A DNA stretch of 47,500 bases from NCBI GenBank assembly GCA_021776795.1, contig JAJFFC010000003.1, positions 1 to 47,500 on the forward strand, written 5' to 3'. Shown here piece after piece: positions 41,636-47,500 of this stretch. Source of the stretch: Planctomycetota bacterium (GTDB taxonomy: Bacteria; Planctomycetota; UBA1135). The translations under genes were made by a program, and so were the position numbers. Numbering within the stretch: position 1 is the first letter of the stretch; each line of letters opens with the position of its first letter. The notes under the pieces are model-generated. The model ran no database searches. It was given only the letters and a program-made list of their open reading frames with translations, and had not been told where the DNA came from.

Positions 41636-44600
41636 ATGTTCGCTCCCCAGAGCCGCGCCTACCTTCAGGACCCCGCTGCCGCGGAATCGACCGTCCTCGA
41701 GGCTTGGTCGAAAGAGGATCTTCTGCACCGCACTCTCCAGGCGCGGGCGACGGCCTCGCCATTTGTGTTTTACGAAGGCCCGCCAACGGCCAACGGGCGC
41801 CCGGGGATTCACCACGTGTTTTCGCGTTCGCTCAAAGACGCCATGTGCCGTTTCGAAGTCATGCGCGGCCACCGTGTGGAGCGCAAAGCCGGCTGGGATA
41901 CCCACGGTTTGCCAGTTGAGCTCGAGGTCGAAAAGCAACTTGGCATCAGCGGCAAGCCAGAGATCGAGAAGTTTGGCATTGGCCCCTTTAACCAGCGCTG
42001 CCAGGACTCCGTTTTTACCTATAAGGGTGAATGGGAAGAGGTCTCGCGGCGTGTGGCCTATGAACTCGATTACGAGAACCCTTATGTGACTTACCACGCA
42101 GATTACATCGAATCAGTTTGGTTTCTGCTGTCGCGCTTTTCCAAAAACGATTTGCTCTATCGCGGCAGCAAGGTGTTGCCTTGGTGCGGTCGTTGTGGCA
42201 CGGGCTTGAGCTCCCACGAAGTGGGTCAAGGCTATGCCGATATCGATGACCCTTCGGTTTGGGTGAGCTTCCCACTGCTCGATGCCCCTGGCGAACTCGC
42301 TGGCGCGGCCTTGGTCGGTTGGACCACCACTCCCTGGACTCTGCCGTCGAATATGGCGGCTTGTGTGCACCCCAAGTTCCGCTACGCCTTGGCCGAGAAA
42401 GACGGGCAAAAGCTGATTTTGCTAGCGAATCAGGTCGAAGCGGCCTTAGGTGAAGAAGCAAAAATCCTCAGCGATTTGGCCGCCGAAGACTTGATCGGCC
42501 TCGCCTATGAGCCACTGTTCCCGGCGCTACAAGAAAGCGCGGGAGCCCGCATCGTGCATGAAGGCTCGCGCCAACATGTTGTCGTTGCCGATGACTTTGT
42601 TTCTGCGGATGACGGCACCGGCATTGTGCATATGGCTCCCTATGGCGCCGATGACTTCCGCATCGCCCAGCGCGAAGATTTGCTCGCGGTATTGGCCGTG
42701 GGGGAAGAAGCGCGTTTCACCACCCAAGTTGGCGAGGTGCAAGCCGGCACCTTCTTCCGCGAGGCCAACCAAAGCCTAGTTCGCGATCTCAAAGGGCGCG
42801 GCCGCTTGGTCAAGCAGCAGCAGTATCGCCACAGCTATCCGCATTGCTGGCGTTGCGACACTCCGCTGATTTACTTCCCGGCGCCGGCGTGGTTCTTGCG
42901 CACGACCTCCTACAAGGAAAAAATGGTCGAGCAAAACCGCAAGATTCGCTGGTCGCCTGCAGAGATTGGGCAAAAGCGTTTCGGTGAATGGCTTGAGAAC
43001 AACATCGACTGGGCGCTTTCGCGCGACCGCTACTGGGGCACGCCGCTGCCAGTTTGGGTCAACGAGGAAGACCCCGAAGATTGGGTATGCGTCGGCAGTT
43101 TTGCGGAGCTCAGTGAACTGGCTGGCGGATTGCCGGAAGATTTCGACCCACACCGCCCCGTGGTCGACGCCATCAGCTTCCCTTCGCCCACCCCTGGCAA
43201 AACCGGCACCATGCGCCGCGTGCCGCAGGTGATTGACTGTTGGTTTGATAGTGGCGCCATGCCCTATGCGCAGTACCATTGGCCCTTCGAGAACCGCGAG
43301 AAAGTGGCGGAGCAGTTCCCTGCAGACTTCATCTGCGAAGGCCTGGATCAAACCCGCGGCTGGTTCTACTCCCTGCACGCCATCTCGGTGTTCTTGACCC
43401 AAGTCGACCAAGATTTGTGGTCTTCCGGAGAACTTTGGGGGAACGCCTTGCCCCGCCTAGAGGCCGGTGGTGCCTATCGCAGCTGTATGGTCAATGGCCT
43501 CTTGCTTGATAAAGATGGCGTCAAAATGTCGAAGCGCATCGGCAATATTGTGGTGCCTGCACAGGCCCTGAGCAGTCACGGCGCCGACGCCATTCGCTGG
43601 AGTCTGTTGAGTGGGGGAGCCACCCACTTGTCGCGCCGTTACGACGACAAGGTCATCGCGGAAGTACGGCGTCGTGTACTTGGCACCCTGACCGCCAGCT
43701 ATGACTTCTTAGCTTTGTACGCACGGACCGAGCAGTGGTCGCCCGAAGCGCCAAGAACTCCACGGGAAAAGCGCGCCGTGCTCGATCGATGGATTTTGTC
43801 GCGCGCGCATGCTGCTGCCGAAGAAGTCACCACAGCCTTTGCTTCCTTGCAACCCAGCAACGCCTTGCGCGTGATTGAGGGTTTCTTGGTCGATGAGCTG
43901 TCCAACTGGTACATCCGCCGCTCCCGCCGCCGTTTCTGGGGTCATGAAGGCGAAGCTTCGCAGGCTTCGGCATTTGCCACCCTGCATGAAGTGTTGGAAG
44001 TGGTGTTACGCCTGATGGCACCGATTACGCCTTTTGTCACTGACCAGCTTTGGCGCCAACTTGGGGAAAAGCGCGATAGCATCCACCTTGCGACCTGGCC
44101 GCAAATCGACACCGATCCTTGCTTGGCTGGTGCCCGCGATTGTGCCTTGGAAGAGGCCATGGACCCCATTTTGCGCGCATCTAGCCTGGGGCGCGCGGTG
44201 CGTGAACGGGTGCAAATTCGCGTGCGCCAACCGCTTTCCCGACTGGTGGTGCATGTCGCCCATGAGCAAGATCTTGGCTCTTCGCCGCGCGCCTACTCCG
44301 ATGCCCTTCGAGAGGAGTTGAATGTCAAAGAAGTCGAGTGGGTCGATGGCACTCCAGACTTCCTCGAGGTCACCGCCAAGCCTGATTTTCCGCGTCTTGG
44401 CAAACGCGCCGGCAAAGACATGAAAGCTCTTGCCGCTGCCATCGGTGGCCTGGATCGCGCGACGGTCTTTGCGTTGCAAGGCGGCGCAACCACAACCATC
44501 ATGGTGGAGGATCGCGCCTATGAAATTGAAGGCGCCGATATCAAACTGCAAACCCAAAGTGCAGACGGTCTAGAAGCGTCTACCGATGGCGTGGTCACGA

Positions 44601-44914
44601 TTGGTTTGGTCACAGCACTGACGCCAGAACTGGAAGCCGAAGGCCTAGCACGCGAGGTGTTGAACCGCTTGCAAACGCAACGCAAAGAAGCTGGCTTTGA
44701 AGTTAGCGATCGCATCCAACTGGAGCTTGCTGCCAGTGCCGAACTGCAACAAAGTTTGGCCCCGCACTTGGCTTGGATTGCCGAAGAAGTTTTGGCGCCG
44801 AATGGTCTGCAATGGGCAATCGATGCTGAGGGCGAGGACTTCCACAGGTGGGAGCTTCCCGGTGAGCAGGAGATTCAGGCGAAGATGACCCGGATATCGC
44901 TGGAGACCGCCTAA
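41636..44914 (+). CDS. ileS: Isoleucyl-tRNA synthetase, type 2, with GIHH variant of the HIGH motif
   Basis: A 1092-residue class I synthetase charging tRNA-Ile. The segment PPTANGRPGIHHVFSR contains the ATP-binding signature, but its four residues (57-60) read G-I-H-H instead of H-x-G-H, so the first and third positions are swapped. The second signature KMSKR is intact at ~630-634. The editing (CP1) domain lies between, with VGWTTTPWTLPSNMA and DDGTGIVHMAPYGADDF. The C-terminus lacks the zinc-binding region of the E. coli-type enzyme and has the long type-2 (eukaryote/archaeal-like) tail. This places it in IleRS2, the group associated with mupirocin insensitivity. Confidence 0.95.
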   Translation: MFAPQSRAYLQDPAAAESTVLEAWSKEDLLHRTLQARATASPFVFYEGPPTANGRPGIHHVFSRSLKDAMCRFEVMRGHRVERKAGWDTHGLPVELEVEKQLGISGKPEIEKFGIGPFNQRCQDSVFTYKGEWEEVSRRVAYELDYENPYVTYHADYIESVWFLLSRFSKNDLLYRGSKVLPWCGRCGTGLSSHEVGQGYADIDDPSVWVSFPLLDAPGELAGAALVGWTTTPWTLPSNMAACVHPKFRYALAEKDGQKLILLANQVEAALGEEAKILSDLAAEDLIGLAYEPLFPALQESAGARIVHEGSRQHVVVADDFVSADDGTGIVHMAPYGADDFRIAQREDLLAVLAVGEEARFTTQVGEVQAGTFFREANQSLVRDLKGRGRLVKQQQYRHSYPHCWRCDTPLIYFPAPAWFLRTTSYKEKMVEQNRKIRWSPAEIGQKRFGEWLENNIDWALSRDRYWGTPLPVWVNEEDPEDWVCVGSFAELSELAGGLPEDFDPHRPVVDAISFPSPTPGKTGTMRRVPQVIDCWFDSGAMPYAQYHWPFENREKVAEQFPADFICEGLDQTRGWFYSLHAISVFLTQVDQDLWSSGELWGNALPRLEAGGAYRSCMVNGLLLDKDGVKMSKRIGNIVVPAQALSSHGADAIRWSLLSGGATHLSRRYDDKVIAEVRRRVLGTLTASYDFLALYARTEQWSPEAPRTPREKRAVLDRWILSRAHAAAEEVTTAFASLQPSNALRVIEGFLVDELSNWYIRRSRRRFWGHEGEASQASAFATLHEVLEVVLRLMAPITPFVTDQLWRQLGEKRDSIHLATWPQIDTDPCLAGARDCALEEAMDPILRASSLGRAVRERVQIRVRQPLSRLVVHVAHEQDLGSSPRAYSDALREELNVKEVEWVDGTPDFLEVTAKPDFPRLGKRAGKDMKALAAAIGGLDRATVFALQGGATTTIMVEDRAYEIEGADIKLQTQSADGLEASTDGVVTIGLVTALTPELEAEGLAREVLNRLQTQRKEAGFEVSDRIQLELAASAELQQSLAPHLAWIAEEVLAPNGLQWAIDAEGEDFHRWELPGEQEIQAKMTRISLETA

Positions 44915-44935
44915 TTTCTGTTGTAAAGTAAGCAT

Positions 44936-45085
44936 GTGTCCACGGCATCGCTGGAGGCATAAGCCGCCGGTCCGATACAACATGACCGGGAGCATGTCTC
45001 TCTGACGGGAAACCTTCAGAGGCTGCGTCCCACCCTGAAATCAGGGACCACGCGACTTCTCCCCTCCCTCGCCGCCGCGGAATAG
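44936..45085 (+). ncRNA. Candidate structured RNA or 5' leader, unidentified
   Basis: This non-coding stretch between ileS and the L,D-transpeptidase gene can fold into several stems. CCACGGC near 44940-44947 can close with GCCGCGG (45074-45080, one mismatch), and GGAG with CTCC just inside it. Inside that are GGTC/GACC, a long arm GGGAGCA...TGCGTCCC with CTCTGA/TCAGAG at its tip, and CCCTG-AAAT-CAGGG. A strong terminator follows at once. It could be a small RNA or an attenuator. It lacks the conserved signatures of SRP RNA, tmRNA, RNase P RNA and the common riboswitches known to me. Boundaries are approximate. Confidence 0.4.
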
Positions 45086-45120
45086 ACGGGCCTTCTCCCT
45101 TTGCGGGGAAGGCCCGTTTT
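45086..45120 (+). terminator. Rho-independent terminator after the structured region
   Basis: ACGGGCCTTCTCC pairs with GGGGAAGGCCCGT around CTTTGC, followed by TTTTA. It ends either the ileS transcript or the candidate RNA, and lies upstream of the L,D-transpeptidase start, so it may also attenuate that gene. Confidence 0.9.
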
Positions 45121-45214
45121 ACAATTGCGTCATCCTTGCTCTACGGCCTTTCTTCCTGTGCCATGGAATTGCTGCCTGGCGCTTGAAAGCCCTCGGCCCA
45201 AGCGGCAGAATGGC

Positions 45215-46480
45215 ATGGTCATGGCTTCTCCGACCCAAAAATTGCCACTTCCCTATCTCTGCGCCGCCGTGTTGCTCACGGCCGGGGTGACCGCATGTGG
45301 CGGTGGCGAGAAAGCCTCGGGTGAGGGCAGCCAGGGCGCTTTCATCTCTCTAGATGACAACACCCTGAATGGTTCCGAAGGCGCCAACGACCCCAGCAAG
45401 GTGTCTGCCGAAGAGGCCGCACTCACTCAGGGCGAAGCCAAAGCCGCCGAAGCTAGTGCGCGTGCCGCGGCAGATGGCCCCCGCGCCCTCGATACCTGGA
45501 TGCGTGGGCTCCCTGAGGAGCGCACTCACCTTGCAGCCTTCTCGCCCCGCTCCGTGGACGCCCTCAAGGGCTTCCATCAGATCTGGGATCGCGGCTCTGC
45601 CCGCTATGCCAGCCAACTCAAGCAAGAACTCGAGGGCGACTCCTTTTCTCCGCAGGCTCTAGGTAGTGAGTTTGCTAGCTACGCGGAGGCCTATGCCACC
45701 GGTGGCCGCCCGGCTTTAGATCAGGCGCTGGCTCGCGGCACCGTGGGCGGCATGGCCTGGCTGGCCTGGACCGAAGCTGCCGTGCGCTTGGATTTCGACC
45801 AAGACGCCTTCGAATCCGCGGGTCGCGGGCTCGCACGGCTCGTCGACCACTTCCTTTCAGCAGGCTTTGACCGCCTGCGCATTGCTGCCCTCGCCGAAGA
45901 CGTCGCCCTGGTGGGGCGCAACGCGCGCGAATTCCTGCCGCACCGCGAATACCAAGTGCAGTCCGGTGATAGTTATGACCGGATTTGTCGTAGTTTCCGC
46001 AAGCAGGGGTTGCACTGCTACATCGGCTGGCTGGCCGACTTCAACCACAAGCGCAACTACAACCTGCGCGCCGAAGAGACCCTGCTGGTTCCTGAGTCTA
46101 AGCTCAAGCTCAAGGCCTGGCGCGGTGCTCGTTTGGCCGTTCTCGAGGCCGACGGTGTGCCGATTCGCCTGTATGAGGTCTCTATGGGCCGCGACGGAGA
46201 ACCCACTCCGCTGGGGGACTTCACCATCGAAACCTGCCTCAAAGACCCGGTTTGGTACCGCCCCAATGGGCCCGCTGTGCCGGCTGGCAACCCGGAGAAC
46301 CCGCTCGGCAAGCGCTGGCTAGGCTTTGCCGAGGACACGCAGTACGGCTTCCACGGCACCAATAGCGAAGACACTATCGGCAGCTACGAGTCCGGTGGCT
46401 GCATCCGCATGCACAACGCCGACGTCATTGAGCTGTTTGAGCTCATCGGCCCTGGTGTGCCGGTCACGATGTATCCCTAG
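45215..46480 (+). CDS. Lipoprotein L,D-transpeptidase with LysM-like domain
   Basis: A 421-residue predicted lipoprotein; starts at 45215 and 45221 are both possible (a CAGAAT -10-like box precedes them), whereas an upstream open frame lies over the terminator. Signal and lipobox: LCAAVLLTAGVTAC. A helical region of ~200 residues follows, then a LysM-like motif (YQVQSGDSYDRICRSFRK, LRAEETLLVP). The YkuD domain comes last, with HGTNSEDTIGSYESGGCIRMHN giving the catalytic His and Cys. It cross-links or attaches proteins to peptidoglycan by 3-3 transpeptidation. Its presence argues for a real peptidoglycan wall in this organism. Convergent with nnrE, overlapping by 17 bp. Confidence 0.88.
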   Translation: MVMASPTQKLPLPYLCAAVLLTAGVTACGGGEKASGEGSQGAFISLDDNTLNGSEGANDPSKVSAEEAALTQGEAKAAEASARAAADGPRALDTWMRGLPEERTHLAAFSPRSVDALKGFHQIWDRGSARYASQLKQELEGDSFSPQALGSEFASYAEAYATGGRPALDQALARGTVGGMAWLAWTEAAVRLDFDQDAFESAGRGLARLVDHFLSAGFDRLRIAALAEDVALVGRNAREFLPHREYQVQSGDSYDRICRSFRKQGLHCYIGWLADFNHKRNYNLRAEETLLVPESKLKLKAWRGARLAVLEADGVPIRLYEVSMGRDGEPTPLGDFTIETCLKDPVWYRPNGPAVPAGNPENPLGKRWLGFAEDTQYGFHGTNSEDTIGSYESGGCIRMHNADVIELFELIGPGVPVTMYP

Positions 46481-47195
46481 CCCACGTTGCGGCTACAGCG
46501 GGCTGGACGCCTAAATCCACCACCTGGACCTCACCACAGAGTTGGGGGCCATGGCCGCGAGTAAACCCGATGCGTGGAGCGGCAAAGCAGGCAGTCCAGC
46601 GGGCAGGGAGAGCGGTCCCCAGAATGGCGCCGGTATCGGCATCCAGGCCGCTGGGCTGGTCGATGGCGAGGACGGGAGCTCCCGCAAAATTCGGGTTCTG
46701 CAGGACTTGTTGGTAGGGGCCCACAATCGGCCGATCGAGGCCGACGCCAAAGAGGGCATCCACCACCACGAGTTGGTCGGGGAAATCGCGCTTTAAAGCC
46801 GGTTCTCCGAGCCAAATTTCGCCGCCGAGTTTCTCAAAAATCTGGCATTGATGCGCAAGCAGGCTTGTGCTGGGCTCTGGCTGCCGCAAAAGCCAGACCA
46901 CAGGCAGAATATTTGGGTGGCCCAAGAGCTGGCGAGCTAGGGCGACGCCATCGGCTCCATTGTTACCCGGGCCAGCTAGAACGAGGCAATTCCACGCTTC
47001 TGACCGAGAATTCAGCTTAGCTAAACCCTCCAATAAGAGGTCGTGAGCGCCTTTTGCGGCCAATTCCATCAGAACAACGGCTGACAATCCAAGATGTTGC
47101 AAATGGCTGTCAAAGGCCTGGCACTGGGCCCGACTCCAGGTGGTGGGGCGATGGATAGAGAGAGGCTCTCTGTGGAAATCAGAAGTCTTTGCCAT
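46464..47195 (-). CDS. nnrE: NAD(P)H-hydrate epimerase (YjeF N-terminal domain)
   Basis: Interconverts R and S epimers of hydrated NAD(P)H as part of nicotinamide nucleotide repair. The 243-residue protein is a single YjeF_N domain with the signature LVLAGPGNNGADGVALARQL, then VVDALFGVGLDRPI and LAIDQPSGLDADTGAILG, and the late TRGHGPQLCGEVQVVDLG. The dehydratase (YjeF C-terminal) domain often fused to it is absent and would have to be encoded elsewhere. The start at 47195 lies close to the A-tract upstream of the right-edge promoters, and the gene is divergent from them. Confidence 0.9.
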   Translation of the reverse strand: MAKTSDFHREPLSIHRPTTWSRAQCQAFDSHLQHLGLSAVVLMELAAKGAHDLLLEGLAKLNSRSEAWNCLVLAGPGNNGADGVALARQLLGHPNILPVVWLLRQPEPSTSLLAHQCQIFEKLGGEIWLGEPALKRDFPDQLVVVDALFGVGLDRPIVGPYQQVLQNPNFAGAPVLAIDQPSGLDADTGAILGTALPARWTACFAAPRIGFTRGHGPQLCGEVQVVDLGVQPAVAATWARDTS

Positions 47196-47200
47196 GAATC

Positions 47201-47260
47201 ACAAAAAAAGTCTCAGCGCGGCTTGACGCGGCCTTGACGCTCTCTAGAATACTCGGCCGC
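47201..47260 (+). promoter_or_regulatory. rRNA-type promoter P1 with UP-like A tract
   Basis: TTGACG (47223-47228), 16 bp, then TAGAAT (47245-47250). An ACAAAAAAAG tract (47201-47210) lies where an UP element would be. The 12-nt ATACTCGGCCGC at the -10/discriminator recurs exactly 150 bp downstream. The discriminator is GC-rich, as in promoters under stringent control. Confidence 0.7.
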
Positions 47261-47296
47261 AAAGTTGGGACCTCGACGAGAGGTGGCAACTTCGCA

Positions 47297-47307
47297 GTTC
47301 TCTAGAG
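47297..47307 (+). promoter_or_regulatory. Possible boxA-like element after P1
   Basis: GTTCTCTAGAG resembles the better boxA at 47468-47478, differing mainly at the 5' end, and also lies after a GGCAAC. It may be a degenerate copy. Confidence 0.3.
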
Positions 47308-47372
47308 CGTGTGCCTCGGAAAGAAGCATCGTCTATCGACCAAAAATCGGAGAAGTTTTCCGGTTCTTGCGG

Positions 47373-47410
47373 TTGACCTTGCCTGCCGAAGCGCTACGAT
47401 ACTCGGCCGC
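47373..47410 (+). promoter_or_regulatory. rRNA-type promoter P2
   Basis: TTGACC (47373-47378), 16 bp, then TACGAT (47395-47400), followed by ACTCGGCCGC. Each element is exactly 150 bp after its counterpart in P1. Confidence 0.7.
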
Positions 47411-47467
47411 CATGTCTGGCAAGTCCCCACTAGGTTCGAAAGGACCGGGACTTCAGGCAGGCAACGG

Positions 47468-47478
47468 GCTCTTTAGAG
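47468..47478 (+). promoter_or_regulatory. boxA-like antitermination element
   Basis: GCTCTTTAGAG closely follows the boxA consensus (TGCTCTTTAACA) bound by NusB-S10 in rRNA leaders. Together with the two promoters it points to a 16S rRNA gene shortly beyond the window edge. Confidence 0.6.
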
Positions 47479-47500
47479 TTCGTGTTCTGTGAAAATAAGG

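Noticed and set aside
44936..45085. Identification of the structured region as SRP RNA, 6S RNA, tmRNA or a named riboswitch
   Set aside because: The SRP GGAAGGAAGCAGCC-type core, tmRNA tag region and consensus cores of TPP, cobalamin, SAM, glycine, c-di-GMP and c-di-AMP riboswitches were looked for by eye and not found. 6S cannot be excluded but lacks a clear single long hairpin with a central bubble.
45101..45214. Upstream extension of the L,D-transpeptidase frame
   Set aside because: It would start inside the terminator hairpin; the lipoprotein signal begins at the ATGs at 45215/45221.
47430..47445. TRNA-like GGTTCGAA near the right edge
   Set aside because: No acceptor stem or anticodon arm can be built around it; it lies inside the promoter-leader region.
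1..47500. CRISPR array or prophage
   Set aside because: No regularly spaced direct repeats and no capsid, terminase, portal, integrase-att or lysis genes were seen; the only mobile DNA is the insertion sequence pair at the left end.

Overview
The window is GC-rich, densely coded bacterial DNA. It most likely comes from a member of the Planctomycetota or a close relative. This assignment is an inference from the gene families: large secreted or surface proteins (CRTAC1/ASPIC-UnbV, lamin-tail plus CotH, parallel beta-helix plus PA14), lipoproteins, a planctomycete-style rve transposase and small secreted paralogs sharing a C-terminal module. No rRNA gene lies inside the window to confirm it. 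Intergenic gaps are tiny. Several convergent pairs share their stop codons, and several genes or operons start 5-8 nt downstream of a TAGAAT-like -10 box, which suggests leaderless mRNAs.

Layout: 1-1288 is an insertion sequence with terminal inverted repeats sitting in an IS3 remnant. 1326-4841 (-) is one long secreted CRTAC1-thioredoxin-TPR reading frame interrupted by a single in-frame TGA, with a SECIS-like stem-loop right behind it. 4869-8396 holds a helical-repeat protein, a CNNM/CBS membrane protein, a DUF1697 protein and a secreted GATase-like protein. 8403-14207 (-) holds a lamin-tail/CotH protein and a secreted esterase plus small-protein pair closed by a strong terminator. 14355-16305 (+) encodes an RluA pseudouridine synthase and an MBL-rhodanese persulfide-dioxygenase-like enzyme. 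16302-20508 encodes a lipoprotein and a beta-helix/PA14 protein on opposite strands.

20505-25026 (-) is a tightly coupled five-gene operon: molybdopterin oxidoreductase, PHP-domain protein, membrane-anchored rhodanese, MauE/DoxX membrane protein and alpha/beta hydrolase. 25126-27681 (-) is a tandem pair of secreted paralogs. 27966-34700 (-) is a TetR-controlled tripartite RND efflux operon ending in a rhodanese gene, with a palindromic operator lying over its own core promoter. 34816-37286 (-) is upp, an unknown gene and mutM. 37362-44914 (+) is DUF3293, deoC, an aldehyde dehydrogenase, an active-site-less ALDH-like protein (together resembling a split ALDH16), a GNAT acetyltransferase and a type-2 isoleucyl-tRNA synthetase whose HIGH motif reads GIHH.

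44915-45120 holds a candidate structured RNA with a strong terminator, followed by a LysM/L,D-transpeptidase lipoprotein gene (+) and a convergent NAD(P)HX epimerase gene. The right edge, 47200-47500, carries two promoters exactly 150 bp apart with identical geometry and a boxA-like element. This is most simply the leader of an rRNA operon whose 16S gene lies beyond the window.
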